Shown: positions 17,555 to 26,138, counted from the first letter of the stretch. The stretch: DNA of 64,000 bases from JARICQ01 sp964527205 (GCA_964527205.1 CAZGQG010000004.1:1-64000); one strand, 5' to 3'. Numbers and translations are program-made. Notes: generated by a model not told the origin, from the letters alone.

Positions 17555-19000
17555 ATGTATTATTTTAAGAAAACAATAAAAATTATATTTATTCTATATC
17601 TTCTATACGCCATCTTTTTTTCAGTTTTCATCTTTGCCTATCACAAGCCTATTGATAAGAAGGATATAGAGGACAAGCTTTCTAAGCCTCTGGGAGACAG
17701 GGAGAGAAATGACCGGGTGGCCCTTATTGAGTCTCCTGAGAATGCCATTAACATTAGGCTAGATTTAATTGAAAACGCCCATTCCACCATAGACATATCC
17801 TACTATAAGTTAGTGGATGGAGAGGTGGCAGATGTCTTTTTAGGATCTGTCTTGGAGGCAGCGGACCGAGGAGTCCAGGTAAGGATACTATTAGATGGGG
17901 TTATTCAACTTAGTAATATGGGGGGCAAGGTAAATAAGATTTTTTTAGGCTTTGAAAACCACCCTAATATAGACCTAAAGCTCTATGAACCCTTTAATCC
18001 ACTACTTCCAATATCTTGGAATAACAGACTTCACGATAAGCTTATTTTAGTAGATGGTGAATTTGCCCTTACAGGAGGTAGGAACATTGAGGACCGCTTT
18101 TATTTAGAAGAAGTCTTTCAAGATGGCTTTGTCAAGGATAGGGAGTTGCTTGTCTATAATGACAAGAAAAAAGATGGAGCCTCCACTGTAATAGAAGAAA
18201 TAAATTCCTATTACAATGAACTTTGGAATCATTCCTATTCCAAGCCTAAGTATAACTATATGACTAAAAGAAGGATCTCCAAGGGAGAGACCTATCTTGC
18301 CCGTTTAAGATTAGAACATGAAACTCTAAAAGAAGATTTTTTAGACAGGTATTTTCCTAGTATCAGGCCCATAGACTGGAGAGAAAAGACAATTCCTGCA
18401 GATAGGGTACGCTTTATATCAAATCCTATAGGAAGAAGCAATCAAGACCCAAGGATATTAAAGGCAATCCTTCAGTTAAGCTCTCAGGTTGAAAATGATA
18501 TGCTTGTACAAAGTCCCTATATAGTACCTTCTAGGAGCATAAATGCAGCCTATAGGGAGTATGATATAGATCCAGAAAAGATAAGACTACTTACCAATTC
18601 CTGTGCCTCTAGTCCTAATCTACCAGCCTTTGCTGGTTATAAGAGATATAGGGAGGACATGGTAGATCAGGGTCTTACTATCTATGAATATCAGGGGCCA
18701 GGATCCATACATGCCAAAACAGCTATTTTCGACAAGGATATAAGCCTAATTGGTACCTTTAATCTTGATCCAAGAAGTGCCTATCTAAGTACAGAATCAA
18801 TGATGATAGTTGAAAGCAAGGACTTTACCCATATCTTAAAGGAAACCATGCAGAAAAACCTCTTCTATAGCTTAGAAGTAGATGAGGATTATGACTATAT
18901 TGAATTGGAAGGCCTGCCAGCCTATGATCTGGCCAGGGCTAAGAGAATATTTATTACTGTCCTATCAAAGATAACACCCCTATTTGAATATTTACTATAA
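17555..19000 (+). CDS. Phospholipase D superfamily protein, ClsC-like cardiolipin synthase
   Basis: A 481-residue membrane-anchored protein. One N-terminal hydrophobic helix (about 8-28) is followed by two PLD catalytic domains. The first HKD motif is HDKLILVDGEFALTGGRNIED and the second is HAKTAIFDKDISLIGTFNLDPRS, each keeping the His-Lys-Asp triad. The GGRN and GTFNLDPRS-Y contexts resemble E. coli ClsC (YmdC), which makes cardiolipin from phosphatidylglycerol and phosphatidylethanolamine. The exact lipid substrates are not deducible. AAGGAG precedes the ATG. A second, ClsA-type synthase lies at 50283-51857, so the organism has at least two PLD-type lipid enzymes. Confidence 0.82.
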   Translation: MYYFKKTIKIIFILYLLYAIFFSVFIFAYHKPIDKKDIEDKLSKPLGDRERNDRVALIESPENAINIRLDLIENAHSTIDISYYKLVDGEVADVFLGSVLEAADRGVQVRILLDGVIQLSNMGGKVNKIFLGFENHPNIDLKLYEPFNPLLPISWNNRLHDKLILVDGEFALTGGRNIEDRFYLEEVFQDGFVKDRELLVYNDKKKDGASTVIEEINSYYNELWNHSYSKPKYNYMTKRRISKGETYLARLRLEHETLKEDFLDRYFPSIRPIDWREKTIPADRVRFISNPIGRSNQDPRILKAILQLSSQVENDMLVQSPYIVPSRSINAAYREYDIDPEKIRLLTNSCASSPNLPAFAGYKRYREDMVDQGLTIYEYQGPGSIHAKTAIFDKDISLIGTFNLDPRSAYLSTESMMIVESKDFTHILKETMQKNLFYSLEVDEDYDYIELEGLPAYDLARAKRIFITVLSKITPLFEYLL

Positions 19001-19005
19001 AAAAT

Positions 19006-19034
19006 GCCCTATCCAAATCTGGATAGGGCTTATA
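19006..19034. terminator. Bidirectional terminator between cls-like gene and rubrerythrin
   Basis: A 9-bp perfect stem GCCCTATCC / GGATAGGGC with a 6-base loop and TTATATTTTT after it on the plus strand. It separates two convergent genes. Confidence 0.85.
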
Positions 19035-19037
19035 TTT

Positions 19038-19622
19038 TTAGTATGTTTCACAAAATACTTCAAAATGTCCTTGTGGATGATCACAAGCTGGACATACATC
19101 TGGTGCTGACTTACCCTTATGTATGTAACCACAGTTGTTACATTTCCATTCTACTACTTCATCTTTTTGGAATACTTCATTGTTTTCAATATTTGCCAAT
19201 AGCTTTTTGTATCTTAGTTCATGGCGCTCTTCTGCTTCTGCTATTTCTCTCCATACATATGCTATCTCTGGAAATCCTTCTTCATCAGCTACATCTGCAA
19301 ATTTAGGATAAAGTACTTCCCATTCTAATCTTTCACCCTCTGCTGCTGCTTTTAGGTTTGACTTAGTATCTGCCAATGCTACAGGATATTCTGCATTAAT
19401 TTCAACAAATTCTCCTTCTAAAGTCTCACTTAGGAATTTCATAAATCTCTTTGCATGCTCTTTTTCATTTTCAGCTGTCTCTAAGAATATGTTTTGCATT
19501 TGAACATATCCTTCTTTTTTTGCCTGGGATGCATAGTAAGTATACCTAGTTCTTGCTTGGGATTCCCCAGCAAATGATATCATTAGGTTTTCTGCTGTTT
19601 TTGTTCCTTTTAAAGATTTCAT
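19038..19622 (-). CDS. rbr: Rubrerythrin
   Basis: A 194-residue rubrerythrin, a cytosolic peroxide reductase of anaerobes. The N-terminal four-helix ferritin-like domain carries the di-iron ligands (FAGESQARTRY, ETAENEKEHAKRF, AAEGERLEWE, EIAEAEERHE). The C-terminal rubredoxin-like domain has the Cys4 iron site (WKCNNCGYIHKG and DVCPACDHPQG). I place the start at ATG 19622, since GGAGG lies 7 bases upstream; a longer in-frame extension has no ribosome binding site and does not look like the family. A TATAAT -10 lies at 19662-19667 on the minus strand. Confidence 0.95.
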   Translation of the reverse strand: MKSLKGTKTAENLMISFAGESQARTRYTYYASQAKKEGYVQMQNIFLETAENEKEHAKRFMKFLSETLEGEFVEINAEYPVALADTKSNLKAAAEGERLEWEVLYPKFADVADEEGFPEIAYVWREIAEAEERHELRYKKLLANIENNEVFQKDEVVEWKCNNCGYIHKGKSAPDVCPACDHPQGHFEVFCETY

Positions 19623-19726
19623 TCTATTACCTCCATTTTTTTGATATATTACTCTACTTTTATTATAGACCATCTTTAAGATTTTTCCCAATTTTCAGAT
19701 TTTAACTAAGTATAATTGGCATTTTC

Positions 19727-19756
19727 GGCTTATAGTCTTTTAGCTGACTATAAGCC
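19727..19756. repeat. Inverted repeat between exonuclease III and rubrerythrin
   Basis: An 11-bp perfect inverted repeat GGCTTATAGTC / GACTATAAGCC with an 8-base spacer. It could terminate the exonuclease III transcript, but no T-run follows on the minus strand, so its role is unclear. Confidence 0.45.
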
Positions 19757-19786
19757 TCTTTAATCTCTTAAATGATCATTAAAGCC

Positions 19787-20617
19787 TTAGTCTAAATCAA
19801 TTTCTAAAAGAAGTGGAGTATGGTCTTGTCTTGGTCCAGAGTCTATCATCTCAGACTTACTAACCTTGTCTGCTAGTCTGTCACTAACCAACCAATAGTC
19901 AATCCTCCAACCTGAATTGTTAATCTTGCTTGTCTTTGCCCTTTGGGCCCACCAACTATAGATGTCTTCTACATCTCCGTGGATATATCTAAAGGTATCT
20001 GTAAAGCCTCTATTGAGTAGATTTGTGAAGCCTTCCCTCTCTTCATCTGTAAAGCCTGCTGTCCCTCTATTGCTATCTGGATTTGCCAGGTCTATCTCCT
20101 TATGGGCCACATTGTAGTCTCCTGTTGCTATGACTGGCTTTTCCTTGTCTAGCTTGTGAAGGTATTCAGCATACTTTTCATCCCAAATCTGTCTTTCCTC
20201 TAATCTTCTAAGTCCTTCTCCTGCATTGGGAGTATAGACCTGGGTAAGGTAGAATTCTCCAAAGTCCAGGGTGATTATTCTTCCTTCTAAGTCCATAGTA
20301 TCTGGAGCTCCTAGACTAGGATAGGAAACCACTGGAGAGTACTTGTCCTTATATAGGAACATAGTACCTGAATAACTCTTTCTAGCTGGTTCCTCAGAAT
20401 TTCTCCATACATAGGTGTATCCTTCAAAATATTCTTCTAAAAGTTTCTTATGCTTCTTTGTTGGCCCATTATAGGGTAGTTTTGTTTCCTGTAGGGCAAT
20501 TACATCTGCATCCATCTGGACAATTGTATCCAGTACTGCTCTTGAAAGTATGGCCCTATTTGAATCACTTGTTAGGGCTGCATTTAATGAATCAATATTC
20601 CATGAAATAAGTCTCAA
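19787..20617 (-). CDS. xth: Exodeoxyribonuclease III (AP endonuclease)
   Basis: A 276-residue exonuclease III/AP endonuclease of the EEP superfamily, acting in base-excision repair. Motifs: ISWNIDSLNA at the start (metal-binding Asn), ALQETKLP (catalytic Glu), YLTQVYTPNAG, GDYNVAHKEIDLANP (Asp-Asn pair), RIDYWLVSDRL, and the terminal DSGPRQDHTPLLLE with the catalytic His. The start codon is TTG 20617, 6 bases after GGAGG. The gene is a single unit on the minus strand. Family members usually begin MKLISWNVNG, which supports this start. Confidence 0.93.
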   Translation of the reverse strand: MRLISWNIDSLNAALTSDSNRAILSRAVLDTIVQMDADVIALQETKLPYNGPTKKHKKLLEEYFEGYTYVWRNSEEPARKSYSGTMFLYKDKYSPVVSYPSLGAPDTMDLEGRIITLDFGEFYLTQVYTPNAGEGLRRLEERQIWDEKYAEYLHKLDKEKPVIATGDYNVAHKEIDLANPDSNRGTAGFTDEEREGFTNLLNRGFTDTFRYIHGDVEDIYSWWAQRAKTSKINNSGWRIDYWLVSDRLADKVSKSEMIDSGPRQDHTPLLLEIDLD

Positions 20618-20731
20618 TTGTTTCCTCCTTGTGATTTAAAAATTATTTGTGCCTCTTTCTCTATTATACCTAAATACTCTAAGATTAATCATTATAGGTG
20701 GAATCATCCTAGAGCATGCTTTTATTATTTA

Positions 20732-21796
20732 TTAATCAAGCCACTTCAACCTATCATTATCTAGTTTTTCTCTGTATTCCATCATGCTATATTTTTCTAG
20801 CATCTCCTTGGCATGGGCTGGGTTTTCATAATACTCCCTTAAATCCTTCTCTTCCATGGGAAGGCTAAAGGGACAGGAGGCAATGCATATGCCGCAATCT
20901 GTTCCAAATTCCTTCCATTTCTTAAAGCAAAGGGCTTGATTTGTCCTCCAACGCTCTATCCCCTCTAAAGTCTCTGGACCTTCTGGGGATATGGCCTTGG
21001 ATGGACATAGCTTGGCACATCTTCCGCAAGCCAGGCAAAAATCCTTAACTTCCAAAGGAGAAGCCTTGCTTTTAACCAGGGGCATATTTGTACTTATGGC
21101 TCCTAATCTTATCCTAGAACCATATTCCGGTGTTACTAGGAGACCATGCCTGCCAATGTCTCCTAGGCCTGCCTCCTTGGCTGCCAGAGGTAGGAGCATT
21201 AGGTAGTTACCATCCATATGATTTCTAGCTTCATAGCCTAGAGACCTGATGTAGTAGGCTAGGATCATGCCTATAATAGCTGTATCCAGATACCCCTTGG
21301 TCACTTCTATACTTTGTGATAGGAGAGGTGCTGTATTTATATAGGCTGGATCCATTTCCACTGCAAATACAAAGGTATGGGGATGAACTGGATCAATTTT
21401 ATCTCCATAAACCTCATCCCTCCTACCCCTATGACTATAGTAGTAGGCCTCATCTAGTTCTGCAACTCCCATTAAGTCAGCACCATAAAGTCCTGCAAGA
21501 CCCCTTAGTTTTTTTGTAAATTCTTCAGGGCTAGCCTGAACTGGATGGTCTGCCTGTCTACCTCCCTCTACCAAGCCCCTTATATCTGATAGGAATTCAA
21601 AGGTAGAATCTACAATGGGGGAGTTAAGGGGATGAAAAAACTTAGCTCCCTCAGCATTCATCTCCCCCATAGCCCTTATCTCATCATCTATTTCCTTATA
21701 TTCTGGATGTTTCTTATAGTAATCTTCATATTCTTTTGTACCCTTTGATCTAGCCATCCTAGAAAACATTATATTTCTTTCATCTATTCTTCCCAT
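20732..21796 (-). CDS. Reductive dehalogenase-like double [4Fe-4S] protein, cytosolic
   Basis: A 354-residue protein with the C-terminal core of the RdhA family: GLYGADLMGVAEL, a YYIRSLGYEARNH segment, LPLAAKEAGLGDIGRHGLLVTPEYGSRIRLGAIST, and two Fe-S binding motifs CLACGRCAKLCPS and CGICIASCP (with an upstream Cys at ALCF). There is no TAT signal or membrane anchor, unlike respiratory dehalogenases, so it is probably a soluble enzyme. Known RdhA proteins use a corrinoid cofactor, and this window also encodes riboswitch-controlled cobalamin uptake. Catalysis on a halogenated substrate is not shown by sequence; QueG-like epoxide reduction is a related alternative. Stand-alone gene. Confidence 0.75.
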   Translation of the reverse strand: MGRIDERNIMFSRMARSKGTKEYEDYYKKHPEYKEIDDEIRAMGEMNAEGAKFFHPLNSPIVDSTFEFLSDIRGLVEGGRQADHPVQASPEEFTKKLRGLAGLYGADLMGVAELDEAYYYSHRGRRDEVYGDKIDPVHPHTFVFAVEMDPAYINTAPLLSQSIEVTKGYLDTAIIGMILAYYIRSLGYEARNHMDGNYLMLLPLAAKEAGLGDIGRHGLLVTPEYGSRIRLGAISTNMPLVKSKASPLEVKDFCLACGRCAKLCPSKAISPEGPETLEGIERWRTNQALCFKKWKEFGTDCGICIASCPFSLPMEEKDLREYYENPAHAKEMLEKYSMMEYREKLDNDRLKWLD

Positions 21797-21847
21797 TTAA
21801 CCATCACTCCTATCTATGCACATCTAAGATACTTACAGTGAACTGGA

Positions 21848-23074
21848 TTAGTCTCTTCCCTTATTAGGGTTTTCTCTATAGCCTTCTATAAGTTCTCCAT
21901 TTTCCATGATAATAGGATCTGCAGTTGGTTGATTCCATGATATGTCATATCTATTCATAAGATAATCATTTAAATCCCTCTTGCTTGTAAATTTTATAGC
22001 CTGGTAGGGCTCTAGGAAGGATAATTTTTCAATAAATAAAAACTCTCCATCTTCACTTGGGATTAAAAGACCCATATGTCCAATAAATAGGTAGCCTTCT
22101 TCATCATGAAAGTAAACAGAAACTATAGATCTATCCTGGGAATTATGGAATTTAATTTCCTTGTTTTCCAGATCCTTCTTTATCTTCTCTACATGCACAT
22201 CCACATCCTTTGTAAGCTCTGTAGGGATTCTGGAATAAAAAGTTCTAAATTCTTCCATTTCTTCTTCAGTGAAAATATCCTTAGGATTTTCCCTTAGGGC
22301 CATTTCATCAAAGATTAGCCAGTCTGACCTACTTGTATCTATCTTTCCAATCTCCATAGAATCCTTCATAAGACCATAGGTTACTATCCTACAATTATTT
22401 CCTAAAAACAAAGGATGTTTTCCATCCCATAGGTCGTACATGGATACAATATCATATTCCGGCTTAAGGCCCTCCACAGTATGGAAACCTTCTACTAGGC
22501 TTACAGCTTCTATGGCTTCATTATAGTAATTAAGCTCTTCAAAAAATAAATCTAAACTTTTCTCTGGAATTCCAGCTGACTCCATAAATTCTCTTACTTG
22601 GGTCTGGCTATCCTGATCTAATAAATTTGAATAAGTAAGGCTCCCTTTATAGTCCTCTTCTTTATTAATAGAAACTAGCCCTTTTTCCTTGTCCCAAAGA
22701 ACTTCCCCTCCACTTAGCCTTTCTATAAGCTGCCTTCCTACTAGGGTCCTTCCCTTAAGGATTCTTGCTGGTCTTTCTAGATCAATTTTTTCCCCATTAA
22801 AGTTGGCAAAATCCTCTCCAATTCCCAGCTCAAGTTCTCTATCTCCTTTTTTTGCAAGTACCTTTCTAGTCTCCCCATTCCAGGAAAGTTCATAGTCTAA
22901 AGCTTCTAAAATAGCTCTTATGGGTAATAAAATCTCCCCATCTTCTAGGATTGGTCCTAGATCAGTTTGGATTTCCTTATTATTTACTTGTAAAATCATA
23001 GGCCCTTCATCTGCCAGGGCAAGGCTTGTTAGGCTTAATACTAATATTAAAGCTACAGCAATTAATCTTTTCAT
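21848..23074 (-). CDS. Secreted copper-amine-oxidase-N-domain protein with DUF4300-like C-terminus
   Basis: A 408-residue exported protein. A signal peptide (1-21, ending ALA-D) leads into a copper-amine-oxidase-N-like domain (about 25-145: EILLPIRAILEALDYELSWNGETRKV and GRTLVGRQLIE). The C-terminal 260 residues resemble DUF4300: SLTYSNLLDQDSQTQVREFMESAGI, a conserved FFEELNYYN, EGFHTVEGLKPEYD, and NNCRIVTYGLM. The function of that domain is unknown; it looks like an extracellular globular module. It is one of four proteins in this window built on the same surface repeat family (others at 8850, 39092 and 57318). Confidence 0.72.
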   Translation of the reverse strand: MKRLIAVALILVLSLTSLALADEGPMILQVNNKEIQTDLGPILEDGEILLPIRAILEALDYELSWNGETRKVLAKKGDRELELGIGEDFANFNGEKIDLERPARILKGRTLVGRQLIERLSGGEVLWDKEKGLVSINKEEDYKGSLTYSNLLDQDSQTQVREFMESAGIPEKSLDLFFEELNYYNEAIEAVSLVEGFHTVEGLKPEYDIVSMYDLWDGKHPLFLGNNCRIVTYGLMKDSMEIGKIDTSRSDWLIFDEMALRENPKDIFTEEEMEEFRTFYSRIPTELTKDVDVHVEKIKKDLENKEIKFHNSQDRSIVSVYFHDEEGYLFIGHMGLLIPSEDGEFLFIEKLSFLEPYQAIKFTSKRDLNDYLMNRYDISWNQPTADPIIMENGELIEGYRENPNKGRD

Positions 23075-23165
23075 CTTTTTCTCCTCATCTCTTTCTAATT
23101 TTACTTCTATAGATATTATAACATCTTCTAGAGAGTCTACAAGTTCTAGTATTTAAGCAAAAAAA

Positions 23166-23195
23166 ATATGTAGTCCTTGAATAAGAACTACATAT
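23166..23195 (-). terminator. wrbA terminator
   Basis: On the minus strand ATATGTAGT / ACTACATAT with an inner CTT/AAG pairing, then TTTTTTTT. It lies 14 bases after the wrbA stop. Confidence 0.85.
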
Positions 23196-23208
23196 CATAT
23201 TTTTTTAT

Positions 23209-23829
23209 TTATTTAGAGTCATTTTCATTTCCAAGTTTTAAAAGTCTAGCAATTTCTAGAGTCCTTCTAGCTTGGTGTTTTACAGCTTCTTCAACATCTT
23301 CTACCATACCATCTGCTCCTGCTGTTACAGATGTACCGTAAGGGTTTCCACCTGCTGCAAATATACTATTGTCTGTATAACCTGGAGCTACTATTATTGC
23401 TCCCCAGTGCATCATAGTTGTATAGATAGCCTGTATTGTCTGCTCTTGTCCTCCGTGTTGGTTTTGAGCTGAACTCATAGCTGATACTACCTTGTTTACT
23501 AATTTACCCTCTGACCATATTCCACCCTGTAGGTCCATAAATTGCTTGATCTGTGATGCAACATTTCCGAAACGTGTAGGAGCTGAGAATATTATAGCGT
23601 CTGCCCATACTAGGTCATCTGATGTAGCTACTTTAATATCTTTTTCCTTTTCTTTTTGAGCCTTCCAAGCTGGATTTGCATCTACTACTTCCTGTGGAGC
23701 AAGTTCCCCTGCCTTAACAAGTCTTACTTCAGCACCTGCTTCTTCTGCTGCTTCCTTTGCCCAATTTGCTAATTGAAAGTTAGTTCCTGTCATACTGTAA
23801 TATACAATTGCTAGTTTTGTGTTCTTCAT
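23209..23829 (-). CDS. wrbA: NAD(P)H:quinone oxidoreductase of the WrbA family
   Basis: A 206-residue flavodoxin-like protein. The FMN phosphate loop YYSMTGTNFQLAN is at the N-terminus. The middle carries DAIIFSAPTRFGNVASQIKQFMDLQGG, a WrbA hallmark. GYTDNSIFAAGGNPYGTSVTAG is the family's quinone/FMN contact loop. WrbA enzymes reduce quinones by two electrons and protect against oxidative stress. The gene diverges from another flavoprotein gene at 24073, and both have sigma-B-like promoters in the shared intergenic region. About 90 bases of leader separate its promoter from the start. Confidence 0.93.
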   Translation of the reverse strand: MKNTKLAIVYYSMTGTNFQLANWAKEAAEEAGAEVRLVKAGELAPQEVVDANPAWKAQKEKEKDIKVATSDDLVWADAIIFSAPTRFGNVASQIKQFMDLQGGIWSEGKLVNKVVSAMSSAQNQHGGQEQTIQAIYTTMMHWGAIIVAPGYTDNSIFAAGGNPYGTSVTAGADGMVEDVEEAVKHQARRTLEIARLLKLGNENDSK

Positions 23830-23925
23830 TTTACATATCTCTCCTTTAATTTTAAATAATTTTTATTATTGTCCTTCTCATATTATGATATTTTATATTT
23901 ACTATTTTTCTCATTCTAACTATAT

Positions 23926-23950
23926 ATACCCCGTCCCAGTATCTCCAAAC
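23926..23950 (-). promoter_or_regulatory. Sigma-B-like promoter of wrbA
   Basis: Minus strand: GTTTGG (23950-23945), 13-base spacer, GGGTAT (23931-23926). It lies 97 bases upstream of the start codon. Confidence 0.5.
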
Positions 23951-24014
23951 ATTTATCTATTTTATTTTTTCTTCTTACAATTAAATTTATTATGGATAGG
24001 AGATTTTTCTACTT

Positions 24015-24039
24015 GTTAAATTCCTTGATTTTAGGGTAT
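24015..24039 (+). promoter_or_regulatory. Sigma-B-like promoter of the FMN reductase gene
   Basis: GTTAAA (24015-24020), 13-base spacer, GGGTAT (24034-24039), 33 bases before the ATG. It sits inside the longer ORF that could be drawn upstream, which supports the shorter start. Confidence 0.55.
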
Positions 24040-24072
24040 ATCTTTACTAGAAAGAGATTAGGAGAGGATATA

Positions 24073-24630
24073 ATGCTTAAATTTGGAATAATTGTTGGAA
24101 GTTTGAGAAAAGAGTCTTATAATATGAAGGTAGCTGAGTACCTTGTCCGCCGCTACAAGGATAAGGCTGATTTTGAAATAGTGGATATAAAGGACTTTCC
24201 CCTATTTAATCAGGACTTGGAAGATGATGTACCTCAGCCAGTCCTAGATGCTAGAAAGAAAATAGATGGAAAAGACGGTGTTATAATTGTTTCACCAGAA
24301 CACAATCATTCTATTCCTGGAGTTATGCAAAATGCCCTGGATTGGTTTTCCCGTGATGATTATGTAATGATGAAAAAACCATATCTACTTATGGGAGCAT
24401 CAGATGGGTCTATTGGTACTGCAAGAATGCAGGCTCAGATCAAGCAGGTCCTTAGTTCAGGAGCCTTCCAGATGTATAGTCCACCTTACAATCAACTCTT
24501 GTTTGCAAGGATTCAGGACAATATGGATGAAGATGGAAATATAACCAATGAAGGCAGCATAAAGAGATTGGACAAGAAAATAGATGATTTTATAGACTTT
24601 ACAAAAATGATAAAGGAATATAAAAAATAA
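24073..24630 (+). CDS. NADPH-dependent FMN reductase family protein
   Basis: A 185-residue flavodoxin-like reductase. The FMN-binding loop GSLRKESYN is near residue 10. KDFPLFNQDLED, GVIIVSPEHNHSIPGVMQNALDWFSR and KPYLLMGASDGSIGTARMQAQ are characteristic of the NAD(P)H:FMN/azo/chromate-reductase family. It would use NAD(P)H to reduce flavin, quinones or metals in the cytoplasm. I place the start at ATG 24073, directly after GGAGAGGATATA; the in-frame upstream ATG is preceded by no ribosome binding site and lies before the promoter. Divergent from wrbA and probably co-regulated with it. Confidence 0.88.
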   Translation: MLKFGIIVGSLRKESYNMKVAEYLVRRYKDKADFEIVDIKDFPLFNQDLEDDVPQPVLDARKKIDGKDGVIIVSPEHNHSIPGVMQNALDWFSRDDYVMMKKPYLLMGASDGSIGTARMQAQIKQVLSSGAFQMYSPPYNQLLFARIQDNMDEDGNITNEGSIKRLDKKIDDFIDFTKMIKEYKK

Positions 24631-24645
24631 AAATTAAAAAATAAA

Positions 24646-24677
24646 AACAAGCAAATTAAATTTTGCTTGTTTTTTTG
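24646..24677. terminator. Bidirectional terminator between FMN reductase and MATE genes
   Basis: AACAAGCAAA / TTTGCTTGTT forms the stem, followed by TTTTTT on the plus strand and a T-rich tail on the minus strand. It overlaps the last codons of the MATE gene. Confidence 0.8.
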
Positions 24678-25987
24678 TTTGTTTTGTTGAGATAGATTAA
24701 TCTGGCTCCGTACATAAAAAACATAAAGCACCAGGAAACTATTTCAGAATACACAATAGCTAGATTTCCAAAGGCTGGTCTAAATCCGTAAGAAAGGACA
24801 ATCCTAACCACTAGGGATAGGAGCCCATTAATACTTGAATATAGGACTTCTCCCTTTCCCTCTATATAGCCACGCATGGCCATGGACAGGGCAAAGACAA
24901 AGTAGAACCAACCTAAATTATAGAAAAACTCTCCACCAATCTGGGCAGCTTCTTGACCTACTCCAAAGATTTCTATCATAGGTTTCCCAAAAAATACCAC
25001 AATAGGTGTAAGTATTATAGAAACAAATAGGGCAAACTTAAGTCCTATTATCAAGCTTCTCTTGGCCTCTTCTTCCTTGCCCAGGCCAATATTTTGAGAA
25101 ACTATTATTGAAATCCCTGTTCCCAGGTTAATAACTGGAAGGAGCAGCATTGTATCTATTCTATAGGCTGTGGTAATGGCTGCAACTGTAGCCGTTCCAA
25201 AGCCATTCATAAAGTTCTGTAGGATTAGGTTTCCAAAGGATGTAATAACAGATTGTACAGTAATAGGTACTGCCAGGCTAGATCCTTTTCTTAGAATATC
25301 CCTGTCAAAAACTCCTCCCTTTAAACTAAAGAAAATCCTATGTTTTTTCTTGGCATAATAGACCATATAAAGAGTCATGATTATTTGTGCAAAAAGAGTT
25401 GCTAGGGCAGCACCCTCTGCTCCCCATCTAAAGCCTACTACCAGTACAATATCTAGGATTACATTGGTAATGGCAGAGACAAGAACTGCATAAAAGGACA
25501 TCTTGCTGTCTCCAATCCCCCTTAGGACAGCAGCATAAACATTATATACTGTCATAAAGGGAATTCCCCCTAGAATTATCTGTACATAGATCTTGGCTAT
25601 AGGGAATATCTCCTCTGGTGTTTGCAGGGCCAGGAGTATGGTATCTGTGTAATATATGGTTATTAAGCTTATAATAGTCATAATAATTCCTAGGACCAGG
25701 GTAAAACTTGAAAGAATCTTGTTTTGTATGTAGCGGTCCTCATTTCTAATATATCTAGCTGATAGGATGGATATACCTGAGGTAAAGCCCGTTATAGCCA
25801 TTATAAAAAGGCTGGTAATAACACTGGTAGCCCCTATGGCTGCCAGGGCCAATTCTCCTTCCACATTACCAACTATAAAGGCGTCAGCCCAGTTATAAAG
25901 CTGCTGGAGCAAGCCGCTTAATATAAGGGGCATGCTAAATGAAATTAATACTCTTGCAAGTTTAGAATCCAATGACTTTTTATCCAT
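24656..25987 (-). CDS. MATE family efflux transporter
   Basis: A 443-residue polytopic protein with about twelve hydrophobic segments. The N-terminal block SMPLILSGLLQQLYNWADAFIVGNVEGELALAAIGATSVI and the later VLRGIGDSKMSFYAVLVSAITNVILDIVLVVGF are typical of MATE (NorM/DinF-like) antiporters, which export drugs or metabolites using a Na+ or H+ gradient. The substrate is unknown. A hairpin with a T7 run sits immediately before its ribosome binding site, suggesting transcription attenuation. The ATG follows AGGAGATAGAAA. Confidence 0.9.
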   Translation of the reverse strand: MDKKSLDSKLARVLISFSMPLILSGLLQQLYNWADAFIVGNVEGELALAAIGATSVITSLFIMAITGFTSGISILSARYIRNEDRYIQNKILSSFTLVLGIIMTIISLITIYYTDTILLALQTPEEIFPIAKIYVQIILGGIPFMTVYNVYAAVLRGIGDSKMSFYAVLVSAITNVILDIVLVVGFRWGAEGAALATLFAQIIMTLYMVYYAKKKHRIFFSLKGGVFDRDILRKGSSLAVPITVQSVITSFGNLILQNFMNGFGTATVAAITTAYRIDTMLLLPVINLGTGISIIVSQNIGLGKEEEAKRSLIIGLKFALFVSIILTPIVVFFGKPMIEIFGVGQEAAQIGGEFFYNLGWFYFVFALSMAMRGYIEGKGEVLYSSINGLLSLVVRIVLSYGFRPAFGNLAIVYSEIVSWCFMFFMYGARLIYLNKTNKKTSKI

Positions 25988-25999
25988 TTTCTATCTCCT

Positions 26000-26027
26000 A
26001 AAAAAATTGCCCTAAGAAACTGGCAAT
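26000..26027 (-). promoter_or_regulatory. Leader attenuator hairpin upstream of the MATE gene
   Basis: On the minus strand ATTGCC / GGCAAT with a 10-base loop followed by TTTTTTT, directly ahead of the AGGAGA ribosome binding site. An intrinsic terminator placed in a 5' leader implies attenuation. An extended -10 TGTTATAAT lies upstream at about 26065-26073. Confidence 0.5.
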
Positions 26028-26091
26028 CTTAAATTTATTATATTTTTCTTCTAGAACAGACTATATTATAACACAATTAATAGATAAAAAT

Positions 26092-26119
26092 CCCCCTTAA
26101 GAATTAATTCTTAAGGGGG
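26092..26119. terminator. Terminator of the dehydratase/ACS-like operon
   Basis: A perfect 28-base palindrome CCCCCTTAAGAATT / AATTCTTAAGGGGG with T-rich flanks, 20 bases after the last gene of the operon. Confidence 0.85.
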
Positions 26120-26138
26120 GATTTATTTTTTTATAAAT

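Noticed and set aside
19623..19720. Sigma-B-like promoter for rubrerythrin (GTTAAA-N11-GGGAAA)
   Set aside because: The -10 is poor and the spacer short; a TATAAT at 19662-19667 is a simpler promoter.
19727..19756. Classical intrinsic terminator for exonuclease III
   Set aside because: The stem is good, but the minus strand continues with CGAAAATG instead of a T-run.
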